Below, piece by piece: positions 33,421 to 41,795 of a stretch of 49,037 bases of DNA. The stretch is from NCBI GenBank assembly GCA_030753265.1, contig JASMCQ010000044.1, positions 1 through 49,037 of the forward strand, read 5' to 3'. The translations under genes and the position numbers were made by a program. The notes beneath the pieces were generated by a model that had not been told where the DNA came from, made no database searches, and was given only the letters and a program-made list of their open reading frames with translations. Source of the stretch: Dehalococcoidia bacterium (GTDB lineage Bacteria; Chloroflexota; Dehalococcoidia; UBA3495). Numbering within the stretch: position 1 is the stretch's first letter; each line of letters begins with the position of its first letter.

Positions 33421-35385
33421 CTAGGGGAGGTTCAGCACCCATTTAGCGTCGGCCACGTCTCGCGGCAGTAGGTACATTTTGGCGTTCACCTCGGGTAGCA
33501 AGGCGTTGGCGTTCTCCTGATGGATGAAGTTCAAGGTCTTCCTGTACTCCAATTCCATTCCCAGCCAATTGACCACCAGGTCGAAGGTTTGGACCGCGTC
33601 GGCGTGAATTTTGTGAAGAGAACCGGGCGGCGTGATTCGGGCTAATCCATCCACGGCTTCCTGGGCGTCCGAGACTATCTCAGTATAAGCGGCAACAGAT
33701 TCATCGTCGGAGAGTTTGCGTTGGAAGTTCGCCGCGCGGCGGTTCAAGACGTTGACCAGTTGTGCCATCAGGGGGTCCAGGGCTTGGAGGTATTCGGCCG
33801 CGTCCGTGCGGTCCGGGTCTTCCCAGCTTGAAAGCCATTCAACGAATCGCGATTCGAAATCTTCATAGGTTAGTGTTGTAGCGGATTGCAGAGCTTCTGG
33901 AAAGTCTGTACCGGAGGCGATCTCCCGCAGAGCGGCGAATGGAGACGAGGAGCCGAAGGTTTCGCTCATGAACCGCACGGCCATATAGGCCTGGTCGTAC
34001 TGAAGACTAATCTCGTCGGGATCGCTCCTGTTGTTCCAGGCCGCCTGGCTTTCCATTGCGGCTAAGGGAAACAACGTTTTGGAAAGGGCAGCCGCCTGCG
34101 CGCTGTCGGCGCTGCGGAGCAGGTGCAACCTGAAGGCGTTGGGCCGAGGCCTTCCGAGGCCCAATTCGCTCTCGTAGAATTCAGCGAGGCCTTCGTGCAA
34201 CCAAGCGGGCAAAGATTCGCCGCCGCCGATCTCTTCAACCACGTGATGGATGTATTCGTGGACCACCACGGACTCGAGCCCGGACCGGAGGGCGTCGGCC
34301 AGCAGGTAGATCCCGGGCTTGAAGCTGTAGCTGCGGTAGTAGCCCCCCTCCCAACCCAGGGTCACCAGGGTAGCCTGGCTCAGGTTGTCGAGTGTCACCC
34401 GGCTGCCCACCATATACAGGTCGGGGACCGGAGCCAGCGGCTCACCCACGGCCGCCTCCATTTGAGCAGAGGCCAATGCCAACCGGTCCTGCACGGCCAC
34501 CGCCAGCGCCGGGTGCACGTCGTCCGAGAAGAAGACGCCGGCCTCCGGCCCATGGAGGCCACTCAGGTGGGGCCCCAGGTGAAAAGATTCCAATCCGGTC
34601 AATCGCAGCTCCTGAAGCTGGTACGCCACTGATTCCTTCCGGTCATCGAAATCGAGGGTGACCCTCCAGGTGCCCTCCGCATCCTGGATTCCATACCGCG
34701 TCCACGAGGTTTCCCCGGCGTCGTCCGCATAAACCGTCAGAGTGGTCACGGCACTGCCATCAGAACGGCCGAGGACTTGATCGTTCACGTCAATCCAGCC
34801 TACCCTCGTGCCCACGGGGTCGGTGAAGGTGACGTCAACTCTTTCCCATGGCGGAAGGCCGAGAAGGCTGAACGCCACGTTGCGTCCGGCGATGGGCTGC
34901 TCGGGGGATATGAGCAGCGTGATGCCATCGCCGAGGTCGAACCCGGCGGTATCTTGAGGAATAGGCACCGTTGGAACCGGAGTGGCGGTCGGTGTGACGG
35001 TCGGAGCCGGCGTGGCCGTCGGAGCGGGCTTTGGCACCGGTGTGGCCGTCGGTGTGGCCATTGGAACCGGAGTGGCGGCCGGTGCGGCTGTTGGAACCGG
35101 GGTGGCGGATGGTGTCGCGGTCGGAGCCGGCGTAGCGTCCGGCGTGGCCGTTGAAACCGGCGTCGAGGCCGGATTGGCCGTTGGAACCGGTAGGGCGGTT
35201 GGTTCTGCTGCAGAGGTGGCTCGAATAGCCGCCGGGGAAGTTGGCACTAGGGTCGGCGTGGGAACGCCGGTTGGAGCGATTACGGGTACAACGGTCGGCA
35301 AGGCTGTGGGGGCAGCCGCGCCTCCGCCGCCACAGGCGGCAACGAGGGACCCGGCTATCGCGAAAACAGTTATCCGGAGCCGCAT
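33421..35385 (-). CDS. Lipoprotein metallopeptidase-like protein (HEXXH) with Pro/Thr linker
   Basis: A 654-residue exported protein. Signal peptide with lipobox LVAAC (C18), then a long Pro/Thr/Ala linker (residues about 25-142) with repeats such as TATPVPT, an immunoglobulin-like domain (150-270), and a peptidase MA-like domain. The zinc site is H376-E377-x2-H380 in VVVHEYIHH with downstream E398 in AWLHEGLAEFYE, the gluzincin pattern. C-terminal 150 residues are helical. Membrane-anchored, facing outward. The linker is encoded by degenerate repeats of about 18 bp at 34965-35290. It has the same signal peptide/linker design as the lipoprotein at 29 kb. Substrate unknown. Confidence 0.85.
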   Translation of the reverse strand: MRLRITVFAIAGSLVAACGGGGAAAPTALPTVVPVIAPTGVPTPTLVPTSPAAIRATSAAEPTALPVPTANPASTPVSTATPDATPAPTATPSATPVPTAAPAATPVPMATPTATPVPKPAPTATPAPTVTPTATPVPTVPIPQDTAGFDLGDGITLLISPEQPIAGRNVAFSLLGLPPWERVDVTFTDPVGTRVGWIDVNDQVLGRSDGSAVTTLTVYADDAGETSWTRYGIQDAEGTWRVTLDFDDRKESVAYQLQELRLTGLESFHLGPHLSGLHGPEAGVFFSDDVHPALAVAVQDRLALASAQMEAAVGEPLAPVPDLYMVGSRVTLDNLSQATLVTLGWEGGYYRSYSFKPGIYLLADALRSGLESVVVHEYIHHVVEEIGGGESLPAWLHEGLAEFYESELGLGRPRPNAFRLHLLRSADSAQAAALSKTLFPLAAMESQAAWNNRSDPDEISLQYDQAYMAVRFMSETFGSSSPFAALREIASGTDFPEALQSATTLTYEDFESRFVEWLSSWEDPDRTDAAEYLQALDPLMAQLVNVLNRRAANFQRKLSDDESVAAYTEIVSDAQEAVDGLARITPPGSLHKIHADAVQTFDLVVNWLGMELEYRKTLNFIHQENANALLPEVNAKMYLLPRDVADAKWVLNLP

Positions 35386-35782
35386 GGCCAGCCCCCCAGG
35401 GTCATACCGGTCCCTCGGGTATCAAGAGTGATCTATCTGACAACCTGGTGGCCTTAACAATTGATTCGTGGGCATCCACCTACACCGGCACTTCGAGCGT
35501 GCGCTGACGCCCCTACCAATACTTTCCACTCACCCTTACGTTCACATCGCTCAGGAAGTTTCGAGCCGTTCTTGATGGCCCTTGGTCTTTGGCACAACCT
35601 GCCTTGGGGTAACGGGTCGAAATAGTGTCCCTAGACCTACGCTCTCGCTTCCTATCGTCATCATTGGCCCTGCCTAAACGCCTTCAGAGATCCTCGTGGC
35701 AATCCGTGGACGTTCAGCATGGAAAGGCGTAGAGAACCGAGCTGTAGGGCCCCGCATTCGGGCGGGTATTTAGCTTCAGAAC
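35386..35782. other. Intergenic region, no gene seen
   Basis: No supported frame; ends at the 3' end of tRNA-Ser. Confidence 0.35.
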
Positions 35783-35871
35783 GTGGCGGAGAGAGTGGGA
35801 TTCGAACCCACGATACCCGGAGGTATACCGGTTTTCGAGACCGGCGCTTTCGTCCGCTCAGCCATCTCTCC
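35783..35871 (-). tRNA. tRNA-Ser (anticodon CGA)
   Basis: An 89-base tRNA with a long variable arm, as expected for class II. Acceptor GGAGAGA pairs with TCTCTCC, the CCA is encoded, the anticodon stem CCGGT/ACCGG encloses loop CTCGAAA, giving CGA, and the T arm is GTGGG TTCGAAT CCCAC. Confidence 0.96.
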
Positions 35872-35885
35872 TTGATGCACTAATC

Positions 35886-35914
35886 AGAATATCCTAGCTA
35901 TCACCGGCTTACAA
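35886..35914 (-). promoter_or_regulatory. Sigma-70-type promoter of tRNA-Ser
   Basis: Minus-strand TTGTAA (35914-35909) and TATTCT (35891-35886), 17 bases apart, with the expected start about 8 bases before the tRNA. Confidence 0.6.
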
Positions 35915-36010
35915 GGCCGGAGGGGGCAGTTTGCCGGCGAGGTCGGCGACGGCGGCGGAGGGCTCCGGTACATCGGTAAGGGCAATGTCCTCCGGCCCAC
36001 ACCCTTGGCG

Positions 36011-36047
36011 GAAATAATAAAGGAGGCCGGGACATTGTCCCGGCCTC
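36011..36047 (-). terminator. Rho-independent terminator, minus strand
   Basis: An 11-bp stem, GAGGCCGGGAC and GTCCCGGCCTC with loop AAT, followed on the minus strand by TTTATTATTTCC. It probably ends transcription coming from the YtxH-like gene, although 350 bases lie between. Confidence 0.6.
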
Positions 36048-36394
36048 TCTCAGCAGGAGAATCCCCACGAGCCCGTCGATTGATGAAGGATTGGGTTTCG
36101 AGAGCGGGTGGGTAACTAGTCTCACTGGGCCACCAAGTTCGTTAAGTCAGAACGGCAAAGGTGCTGGGTCCGGGGCCGTCCCGAGCATCCTGGTCATTGG
36201 TATGACGGGCCTTTTCGATGATACGGCCCGCATCACCGGCGGCGGGCCCAGGCCGAAGGGCAATTCAGAGGTTGCTAACGGCGGCGTGATCGATGAACTG
36301 GTGGCCCGAGATCCGGGCGCCCCCTCGAGGGACGCCCACTCCATTTTTCCGGCCCCCGGGGATCATCCATCCCGGAGGCTTCTGCCCAGGTGTC

Positions 36395-36616
36395 TTAGAC
36401 GGCAACTCCCAGGTGATCGACCGAGACCTCCGCCAGACTCCGAGCGTTCTTCTTTCCGACCCTTTGGCGCAACGTGCCCGCGTACTCTCCGGCCCGGGAC
36501 GCGAGTACATGCCGGGTCTCCTTGCCGGGTTTCGGTGCGAGCAGCAGACCGGCGACGGCGCCAACCAGCGCTCCCGCGATTAATCCCCTGGTCAGTTTGT
36601 TGCTTCTCTCCATCAT
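36395..36616 (-). CDS. YtxH-like small membrane protein
   Basis: A 73-residue protein: a short basic N terminus, a hydrophobic Gly/Ala helix GLIAGALVGAVAGLLLAPKPG (residues about 10-30, here with the PKPGKETR motif right after) and a short helical tail. This matches YtxH-domain proteins, often stress-induced and membrane-associated, although the usual long tail is missing. Two ATG codons in a row; GGAGG is four and seven bases away. A large array of GTTAC-type half-sites lies 40-103 bases upstream of the start and is the most striking regulatory feature in the window. Confidence 0.78.
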   Translation of the reverse strand: MMERSNKLTRGLIAGALVGAVAGLLLAPKPGKETRHVLASRAGEYAGTLRQRVGKKNARSLAEVSVDHLGVAV

Positions 36617-36655
36617 CGTTCCTCCTCTCTCTTTGCCGGTGCTGATGAACCGGTC

Positions 36656-36719
36656 GTTACACTTATTTAACCCCCTCCCGCGTTACTGGGGAATTACCCG
36701 GAAATTACCGGATTATTAC
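36656..36719 (-). promoter_or_regulatory. Array of six GTTAC-type half-sites upstream of the YtxH-like gene
   Basis: Half-sites GTTAC 36656, TTAAC 36667, GTTAC 36682, ATTAC 36693, ATTAC 36704 and ATTAC 36715. The first two are 11 bases apart, then four are exactly 11 bases apart. This is the spacing of OmpR/PhoB-type binding sites. The nearest edge is 40 bases upstream of the start. Confidence 0.7.
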
Positions 36720-36872
36720 CTGGGCCGCCGCGCCGCTGGCGCGCTGGGTGGGCCGCGACGCGTAAGGAGCTACCGGGGCTCGCCGGCATTCCGGTGGGAG
36801 CTAGGCGTCACCCTGGTGCCAACACCCGGATTGAGCTATGGGAAACCTGCTACTGCGGTGGCCGAAAAGGGG

Positions 36873-36901
36873 TTGTCAGTTCGCCAGAATGCAGGTATAG
36901 T
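36873..36901 (+). promoter_or_regulatory. Sigma-70 promoter of the Fur-family gene
   Basis: TTGTCA (36873-36878) and TATAGT (36896-36901), exactly 17 bases apart, with a leader of about 70 bases before ATG 36980. Confidence 0.65.
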
Positions 36902-36979
36902 GTGGATTGAATCGGATGGACAATAGGCGGAATCCGTCTGGACAGCTACCAGGGGGTCGCCGGTGTACGTGGAGTTTTT

Positions 36980-37447
36980 ATGGTAACTCAGCAGGACCTT
37001 GTAGAGAGACTGCGAAAGTGGTCAGTCCGGGTAACCCCTCAGAGGCTGGCAATAGCCGAGGCAGTCCTAAACTCCACCGATCACCCGACCGTGCAGCAGA
37101 TATACGATCGGGTTCGTGACCATTTCCCTTCGATGACCTTGGCTACCATCTATTCCACCCTTGCGGTGCTGGGAAGGACCGGCCTAATTCAGGAGTTGCC
37201 TTTCCCCAGGATGTCCCGGTACGAGCCGAATATGGACCCCCATGTCAACCTGGTGTGCATCCAATGCGAGAACGTGATGGATGCTGAAGCGGGAGACGAG
37301 GCGGTAGTGCGGCTTCGGGATCGGGTCCTTGGCGATTCGGACTTCGAGGTCGCCTGGCAGCGGGTGGACTTCTACGGTTGGTGCCCGGCCTGCGCCGCCA
37401 CCAAACGCAACACCGATGGCGCCAAGGTCAAGGTAGCCAGCCGGTAA
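36980..37447 (+). CDS. Fur-family metalloregulator (PerR/Zur-like)
   Basis: A 155-residue Fur-superfamily repressor. The winged helix occupies residues 1-80 (RVTPQRLAIAEAVL, then TLATIYSTLAVLGRTGLI as recognition helix). The structural zinc is bound by C93-x2-C96 and C135-x2-C138. The regulatory metal site has H35 and H88, but where PerR proteins have a second His in the H-x-H motif, this has N90 (DPHVN), so peroxide sensing is uncertain. GGAG lies five bases before the ATG and a clear promoter precedes it. It is followed by the VOC gene on the same strand. Regulated metal not predictable. Confidence 0.88.
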   Translation: MVTQQDLVERLRKWSVRVTPQRLAIAEAVLNSTDHPTVQQIYDRVRDHFPSMTLATIYSTLAVLGRTGLIQELPFPRMSRYEPNMDPHVNLVCIQCENVMDAEAGDEAVVRLRDRVLGDSDFEVAWQRVDFYGWCPACAATKRNTDGAKVKVASR

Positions 37448-37523
37448 CGCCACCGGGCCGGGATCGGGCGGCCCGGCTGATAGCTGTATCCGGTTCCTCA
37501 TCCCCTTTCCTTCAAGCTGGTGA

Positions 37524-37883
37524 ATGATGATCACTGGCATTATTGGGATCACCCTCTGGACCGATGACCTGGAGCGGATGTTCCGCTTCTACCACGATAC
37601 CCTCCGGCTCCCCCTTCACTCCCGCCACGAAGATTTCATCGCCTTTGAATTGGGCGAGGTCCGCTTCAACGTCGGCCGCCACCACCGCATTAAAGGCCCA
37701 GCCAGGGACCCTTACCGGATCATGCCCCACTTAGGGGTGGACGACATCCACGGAGAGTACCGGAGGTTGAACGAGGCTGGGGTTGAGTTCATCCGCCCGC
37801 CGGAGCAGGAGCACTGGGGCGGCTGGATCGCCACCCTCAAGGACCCCGACGGCAACATCTTGCAGCTACTGCAGCTGCCTTGA
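37524..37883 (+). CDS. VOC-superfamily (glyoxalase/bleomycin resistance-like) protein
   Basis: A 119-residue single vicinal oxygen chelate domain pair. It shows the beta-alpha-beta-beta-beta pattern twice: IIGITLWTDDLERMFRFYHDTLRLPL and HLGVDDIHGEYRRLNEAGVEFIRPP, ending with the conserved LKDPDGNILQLLQLP. The metal/catalytic residue set is not complete enough to name an activity. ATG start at 37524; the ribosome site is weak. It is separated from the Fur-family gene by 76 bases and could be cotranscribed with it. It converges on queA, with only nine bases between the stops. Confidence 0.88.
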   Translation: MMITGIIGITLWTDDLERMFRFYHDTLRLPLHSRHEDFIAFELGEVRFNVGRHHRIKGPARDPYRIMPHLGVDDIHGEYRRLNEAGVEFIRPPEQEHWGGWIATLKDPDGNILQLLQLP

Positions 37884-37892
37884 GGCTCGGCG

Positions 37893-39023
37893 CTAGTAGA
37901 GCATCATCGCATCCCCGAAGCTGTAGAACCGGTACCCCTCGCTGATGGCCTCCTGGTAGGCCCGCAGCACCCGCTCCCGCCCGGCGAAGGCCGACACCAG
38001 CATCAGCAGCGACGACCGGGGCAGGTGGAAGTTGGTGATCAGGGCGTCCACCAGCCGGAACTTGTGCCCCGGCAGGATGAATAGGCCGGCCTGGCCGCTA
38101 TACGGCTCGACTCGATTCCGGCCATCCTCCGCCATCCGCTGCCCCAGCTGCTCCAGCACCCGCACCGAGGTCGTTCCCACGGCGATAATCCGGCGTCCCT
38201 TGGCAAGGGCGGCGTTGAGGCTGCCGGCAGCCTCCCGACCCAGCTCGTAGTACTCGGTGTGTATCGTATGCTCCGCCGGGTCTTCGCTCTGCACCGGGCG
38301 GAAGGTGTCCAGGCCCACGTGGAGGGTCACGAAGGCCGGCTCGACCCCGGCGTCTTTCAGCCGTGCCAGCAGCGGCTCCGTAAAGTGCAGCCCGGCGGTG
38401 GGCGCCGCCGCGCTGCCCGGCTGCCGGGCGTAGACCGTCTGGTACCGCTCCGGGTCTTCCAGCCGCCGGTGAATGTAGGGCGGCAGCGGCACTACTCCCA
38501 GCCGGCCGATGTCTTCTTCGGATTCCAAACGCACCGTCTTGATACCGTCGGCGTGGGAGGTGAGCACCTCCACGCCAAATCCCCGTTTCTCCCCCCTTTC
38601 TAAAAGGGGGGCCGGGGGGGATTTCCCCCCATCGGCGGGAGGCGGCACCGAAGAATCTTCTCCTCGGCCCGGAGGGGCCGTTCCCGGCGAGTCCAGGACT
38701 ACCCGGACGCCCGGACCCAGCCGCCGGCCCGGCTGGGCCAAAGCCTGCCAAACTCCGGGGCTCTCCCGGTGCAACAGCAAGAACTCCACCTTGCCGCCCG
38801 TGTCCGCGCGGTGGCCGTACAGCCGGGCCGGAATGACCCGGCTCTGGTTGAACACCATCACGTCGCCGGGACGGACGAATTCGGGCAAGTCGTGGAAGTG
38901 GCGGTGCTCGGTTCGGCCGGTGGCCCGGTCCAGCAGCAGCAGCCGTGACGAGTCCCGGGCTTCCAGAGGGGTCTGGGCGATCAGCCCCGGAGGAAGGTGA
39001 TAGTCGAAATCGCTGGTGCGCAT
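37893..39023 (-). CDS. queA: S-adenosylmethionine:tRNA ribosyltransferase-isomerase
   Basis: A 376-residue QueA, which transfers the ribosyl part of SAM to queuine-precursor-modified tRNA to make epoxyqueuosine. Signature stretches include DFDYHLPPGLIAQTP, RDSSRLLLLDRATG, DVMVFNQSRVIPARL, PTAGLHFTEPLL, VTLHVGLDTFRPV, HTEYYELG, AVGTTSVRVLE and TNFHLPRSSLLMLVSAFAG. ATG 39023 is chosen because the family domain starts there; the open frame extends 132 codons further into repeats. It is longer than usual (about 345) owing to a Pro/Gly-rich insertion at residues about 113-150, encoded by an in-frame palindromic repeat. The insertion lies on a surface loop after RRLGPGVRVV, so the enzyme may still work. 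It converges on the VOC gene. Confidence 0.93.
   Translation of the reverse strand: MRTSDFDYHLPPGLIAQTPLEARDSSRLLLLDRATGRTEHRHFHDLPEFVRPGDVMVFNQSRVIPARLYGHRADTGGKVEFLLLHRESPGVWQALAQPGRRLGPGVRVVLDSPGTAPPGRGEDSSVPPPADGGKSPPAPLLERGEKRGFGVEVLTSHADGIKTVRLESEEDIGRLGVVPLPPYIHRRLEDPERYQTVYARQPGSAAAPTAGLHFTEPLLARLKDAGVEPAFVTLHVGLDTFRPVQSEDPAEHTIHTEYYELGREAAGSLNAALAKGRRIIAVGTTSVRVLEQLGQRMAEDGRNRVEPYSGQAGLFILPGHKFRLVDALITNFHLPRSSLLMLVSAFAGRERVLRAYQEAISEGYRFYSFGDAMMLY
38574..38687 (-). repeat. Repeat-derived in-frame insertion inside queA
   Basis: Contains CCCCCCTTTCTAAAAGGGGGG with a further GGGGGGGATTTCCCCCC, a hairpin of the same type as the repeat at 2585-2611. It replaces nothing in the queA domain but adds about 38 Pro/Gly-rich codons without breaking the frame. 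Confidence 0.7.
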
Positions 39024-39029
39024 CTTAAA

Positions 39030-39059
39030 GCTGTCAGCGTTCAGCGGTCGGCTATCAGC
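39030..39059. repeat. Degenerate intergenic repeat between queA and folD
   Basis: GCTGTCAGCGTTCAGCGGTCGG followed by GCTATCAG, a short repeating CTGTCAGC/TTCAGCGG/GCTATCAG pattern often seen between genes in GC-rich genomes. Confidence 0.45.
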
Positions 39060-39109
39060 ACCCAACCCCGCATGCCGCGGGCTGAGCAACCTGCTTTTCC
39101 GCTGTGCTT

Positions 39110-39991
39110 TCAGTGTAGGCTGATCTTCGCCGCTTTCAAGGTGTTGACCAGCAGCATGGCGATGGTCATCGGCCCAACTCCACCGGGCACCGGCGTGATG
39201 GCCTCGGCCTTCTCCGAAACGGACTCGAAGTCCACGTCTCCAACCAGGCGGTAGCCCTGTTTGCGGGTCGAGTCCGCCACCCGGTTGATTCCCACGTCGA
39301 TCACCACCGCGCCTTCCCGGACCATGTCGGCGGTGATGGCGTTGGGCCGGCCCATGGCCGCCACCAGGATGTCGGCCCGGCGGGTCAGGTCGGAGAGGTT
39401 CCTGGTTTGGGTGTGGCACACGGTGACGGTGGCGTTGGCCCCCGGCTGCCGCTGCATCAGGAGGATGGCCAGGGGTTTGCCCACGATCTCGCTGCGGCCG
39501 CAGATGACCACGTTGCGTCCGGCGGGATCGTAGCCGTTGCGGAGCAGCAACTGCTGGATGGCCGCCGGGGTGCCGGGGATGAAATCCGGTCGCCCCTGAG
39601 CCAGCTTGCCCAGGTTGAAGGGATGAATGCCGTCCACATCCTTCGCCGGGTTGACCGCCTGGATAATGGCCTGCTCGTTGATCTGCTGTGGCAACGGAAG
39701 CTGCACCAGTATGCCGTGGAAACGGTCGTCCCGGTTCAGCTTCTCGATCAGGCCGAGGAGGTCGGATTGAGAGGTGGATGAGGGCAGCTCGAAGGTCTCG
39801 TTGAGCAGGCCCACTTTGACGCAGGCCCGGCGCTTGTTCCGCACGTAGACCCCGGAGGCCGGATCATCGCCCACCAGGACAACCGCCAGCCCCGGAGTTA
39901 GCCGATGCTTCTCCCCCATCTTCGCCACGCCGGCCGCCACTTCGGCCCAGACCTCTTTGGCCAGCGCCTTCCCGTCCAGAATTTTCGCCAT
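39110..39991 (-). CDS. folD: Bifunctional methylenetetrahydrofolate dehydrogenase / cyclohydrolase
   Basis: A 293-residue FolD of canonical length, cytoplasmic, one-carbon metabolism. Signatures: YVRNKRRACVKVGL (with the catalytic Y-x3-K), GILVQLPLPQQIN, the PGTP loop FIPGTPAAIQQLL, NVVICGRSEIVGKPLA in the NADP-binding fold, and GGVGPMTIAMLLVNT at the end. The expected PCTP is PGTP here, as in other members. It lies upstream of queA on the same strand with a repeat between them. Confident assignment. Confidence 0.96.
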   Translation of the reverse strand: MAKILDGKALAKEVWAEVAAGVAKMGEKHRLTPGLAVVLVGDDPASGVYVRNKRRACVKVGLLNETFELPSSTSQSDLLGLIEKLNRDDRFHGILVQLPLPQQINEQAIIQAVNPAKDVDGIHPFNLGKLAQGRPDFIPGTPAAIQQLLLRNGYDPAGRNVVICGRSEIVGKPLAILLMQRQPGANATVTVCHTQTRNLSDLTRRADILVAAMGRPNAITADMVREGAVVIDVGINRVADSTRKQGYRLVGDVDFESVSEKAEAITPVPGGVGPMTIAMLLVNTLKAAKISLH

Positions 39992-40360
39992 ACTTCGCTA
40001 GCTCGCCTCAGGAACGTTGGGATGCCGGGTGCGCGGAGGCACAATCTACGGGTCGTGACTCATTCGGCGGCTCCGCGGTGCAGGCTCCCGGCTGGTTCCG
40101 ATTCGCCCATCCGGATTTCGTCCCAATTCTAGCATGGCCGCCCACGGGGCCTCAACGGCCCGGCCCGTTCCCTTCGCACGGCGGGACCCGGGCCGCGGCC
40201 CAATTCAGGAGCGTTGACAGGGAGGAAATCCCCGACTACACTCCCATTCCGAGGAGACGGCGCTTATTTCGGTGGCGGCGAATGGCCCGATCGACCACGG
40301 GTAGCGCGGGACCAAGGCCATCTCAGAAAGGCATCTACGAGGGAACAGGAGGGGAAGGAA

Positions 40361-41308
40361 ATGCCGCTCGACCAGCAGGCCCGAAGAGTCCTGGACCAGC
40401 TTGCCGCATTGGGCCTGCCTCCCAACCATACCGTTTCGCCCCAGCAGGCCCGCATCAACATGAACTCGCGGCCCCAGAGCGCCGGGCCCGAGGTGGCCCG
40501 GGTGGAGGACCGCGCCATTCCCGGTCCCGGGCCGGATGTCCCCGTACGGATTTACACGCCCGACGGCCGTGGCCCCTTTCCGGTTCTGGTGTGGTTTCAC
40601 GGCGGGGGCTGGGTGGTCGGCGACCTGGATACTGCCGACGGAACGGCCCGCCGGCTGACGGCACAAACCGGCTGCGTGGTTGTCTCCGTCGACTACCGGT
40701 TGGCGCCGGAGGCCCGGTTCCCGGCCGCCGCGGAGGACTGCTACGCGGTGACCCAATGGGTGGCGACGAACGCCGCCGGCATCGACGCCGACCCCGGCAG
40801 GATCGCCGTCGGTGGCGACAGCTCCGGAGGCAACCTAGCCGCGGTGGTATCCCTCATGGCGCGAGACCGGGGAGTATCTCCACCGGTCTTCCAGCTCCTG
40901 GTCTACCCGGTCATCGCCCGCGACTTCGACACCGGCTCGTACCGGCAGAATGGCGAAGGCTACGGGATAACCCGCGACTCCATGAAGTGGTACTGGGACC
41001 TCTACCTGACGGAAGACGCCGACGCGTCCAACCCCTACGCCGCGCCACTCTTGGCCAATGACCTGAGCGGCCTCCCGCCGGCGCTGGTCATCACGGCGGA
41101 GTTCGACCCGCTTTGCGACGAAGGAGAGGCCTACGCCCAACGTCTCCAGGAAGCGGGGGTCGCCGTCACCTATAGCCGCTACGATGGGATGATCCACGGC
41201 TTCTTCGGAATGCCCGCCTTTATCGACAGGGGGAGAATTGCCGTGGGCGAGGCTTCGGCGGCGCTCAAGGCGGCATTCTCGGAAAAGGCGCGGGCCGCTT
41301 CTCCGTAA
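40361..41308 (+). CDS. HSL-family alpha/beta hydrolase (esterase/lipase)
   Basis: A 315-residue hormone-sensitive-lipase-type esterase. The oxyanion motif HGGGWVVGD, the nucleophile Ser in GDSSGGNLAAVV, the acid Asp in EFDPLCDEGEAYA and the catalytic His in MIHGFFGMPAF give a complete triad. I chose ATG 40361 (AAGGAA, and GGAGG a little further upstream) because the family domain begins with LDQQARRVLDQLAALG; an in-frame start 49 codons earlier runs through unlikely sequence. It stands alone between folD and a repeat-rich region. Substrate likely a short-chain ester or lactone. Confidence 0.92.
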   Translation: MPLDQQARRVLDQLAALGLPPNHTVSPQQARINMNSRPQSAGPEVARVEDRAIPGPGPDVPVRIYTPDGRGPFPVLVWFHGGGWVVGDLDTADGTARRLTAQTGCVVVSVDYRLAPEARFPAAAEDCYAVTQWVATNAAGIDADPGRIAVGGDSSGGNLAAVVSLMARDRGVSPPVFQLLVYPVIARDFDTGSYRQNGEGYGITRDSMKWYWDLYLTEDADASNPYAAPLLANDLSGLPPALVITAEFDPLCDEGEAYAQRLQEAGVAVTYSRYDGMIHGFFGMPAFIDRGRIAVGEASAALKAAFSEKARAASP

Positions 41309-41795
41309 TCGGCGCCAAAATCTCGTTGGCGACGCGTCCAGCCTCGCCTCGAATCGGGTATGACGTTGGGGAGCCTAAGGCGCCGGGGTTGGCAATCCGC
41401 CACCGGGCTTTGCCTCAAGGCTGTGATTCCGAGGCGCGTAGCTTCACGGTCATTGGTACGAAAATATCATGCCGAGCCGGCCGTAGCGGCGAGGCATCTG
41501 GGGTGGGGATTCACCTCCGCCTCCCGAGATCCCTCGTCCTTCCCGCGAAGGACTCGGGATGACGCGGCGGCGTCCATTTTCGTCGGCCGTGGTGCTGGTG
41601 GCAACCAGCATGAATGATTCCGAGGAGCGAAGCGACGAGGAATCTGGAGCGGGGTTCTCCTGTTTTAGGAGCCTGGACTCGCTACCACGGATCCCTCGCG
41701 GAGCATATCCTGAGCTGAGCCGAAAGGCTCGGGGTGACAAGCTCCAGAGTGTTCTTTAGGCAAGACCCCGCCGTCGAAGGAGAAAGAAGTACCAG
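41309..41795. repeat. Repeat-rich intergenic region
   Basis: Several degenerate palindromes: GGATCCCTCGC... at about 41690, the sense/antisense pair GAGATCCCTCGTCC and GGACTCGGGATGACG near 41525-41563, and GATTCCGAGGAGCGAAGCGACGAGGAATC at 41619, here split in its two halves. The last is of the same style as the MITE interior at 10.9 kb. No gene seen. Confidence 0.55.

Noticed and set aside
34965..35290. Possible CRISPR or satellite array
   Set aside because: The repeats encode the Pro/Thr linker of a lipoprotein and vary by codon; no spacers.
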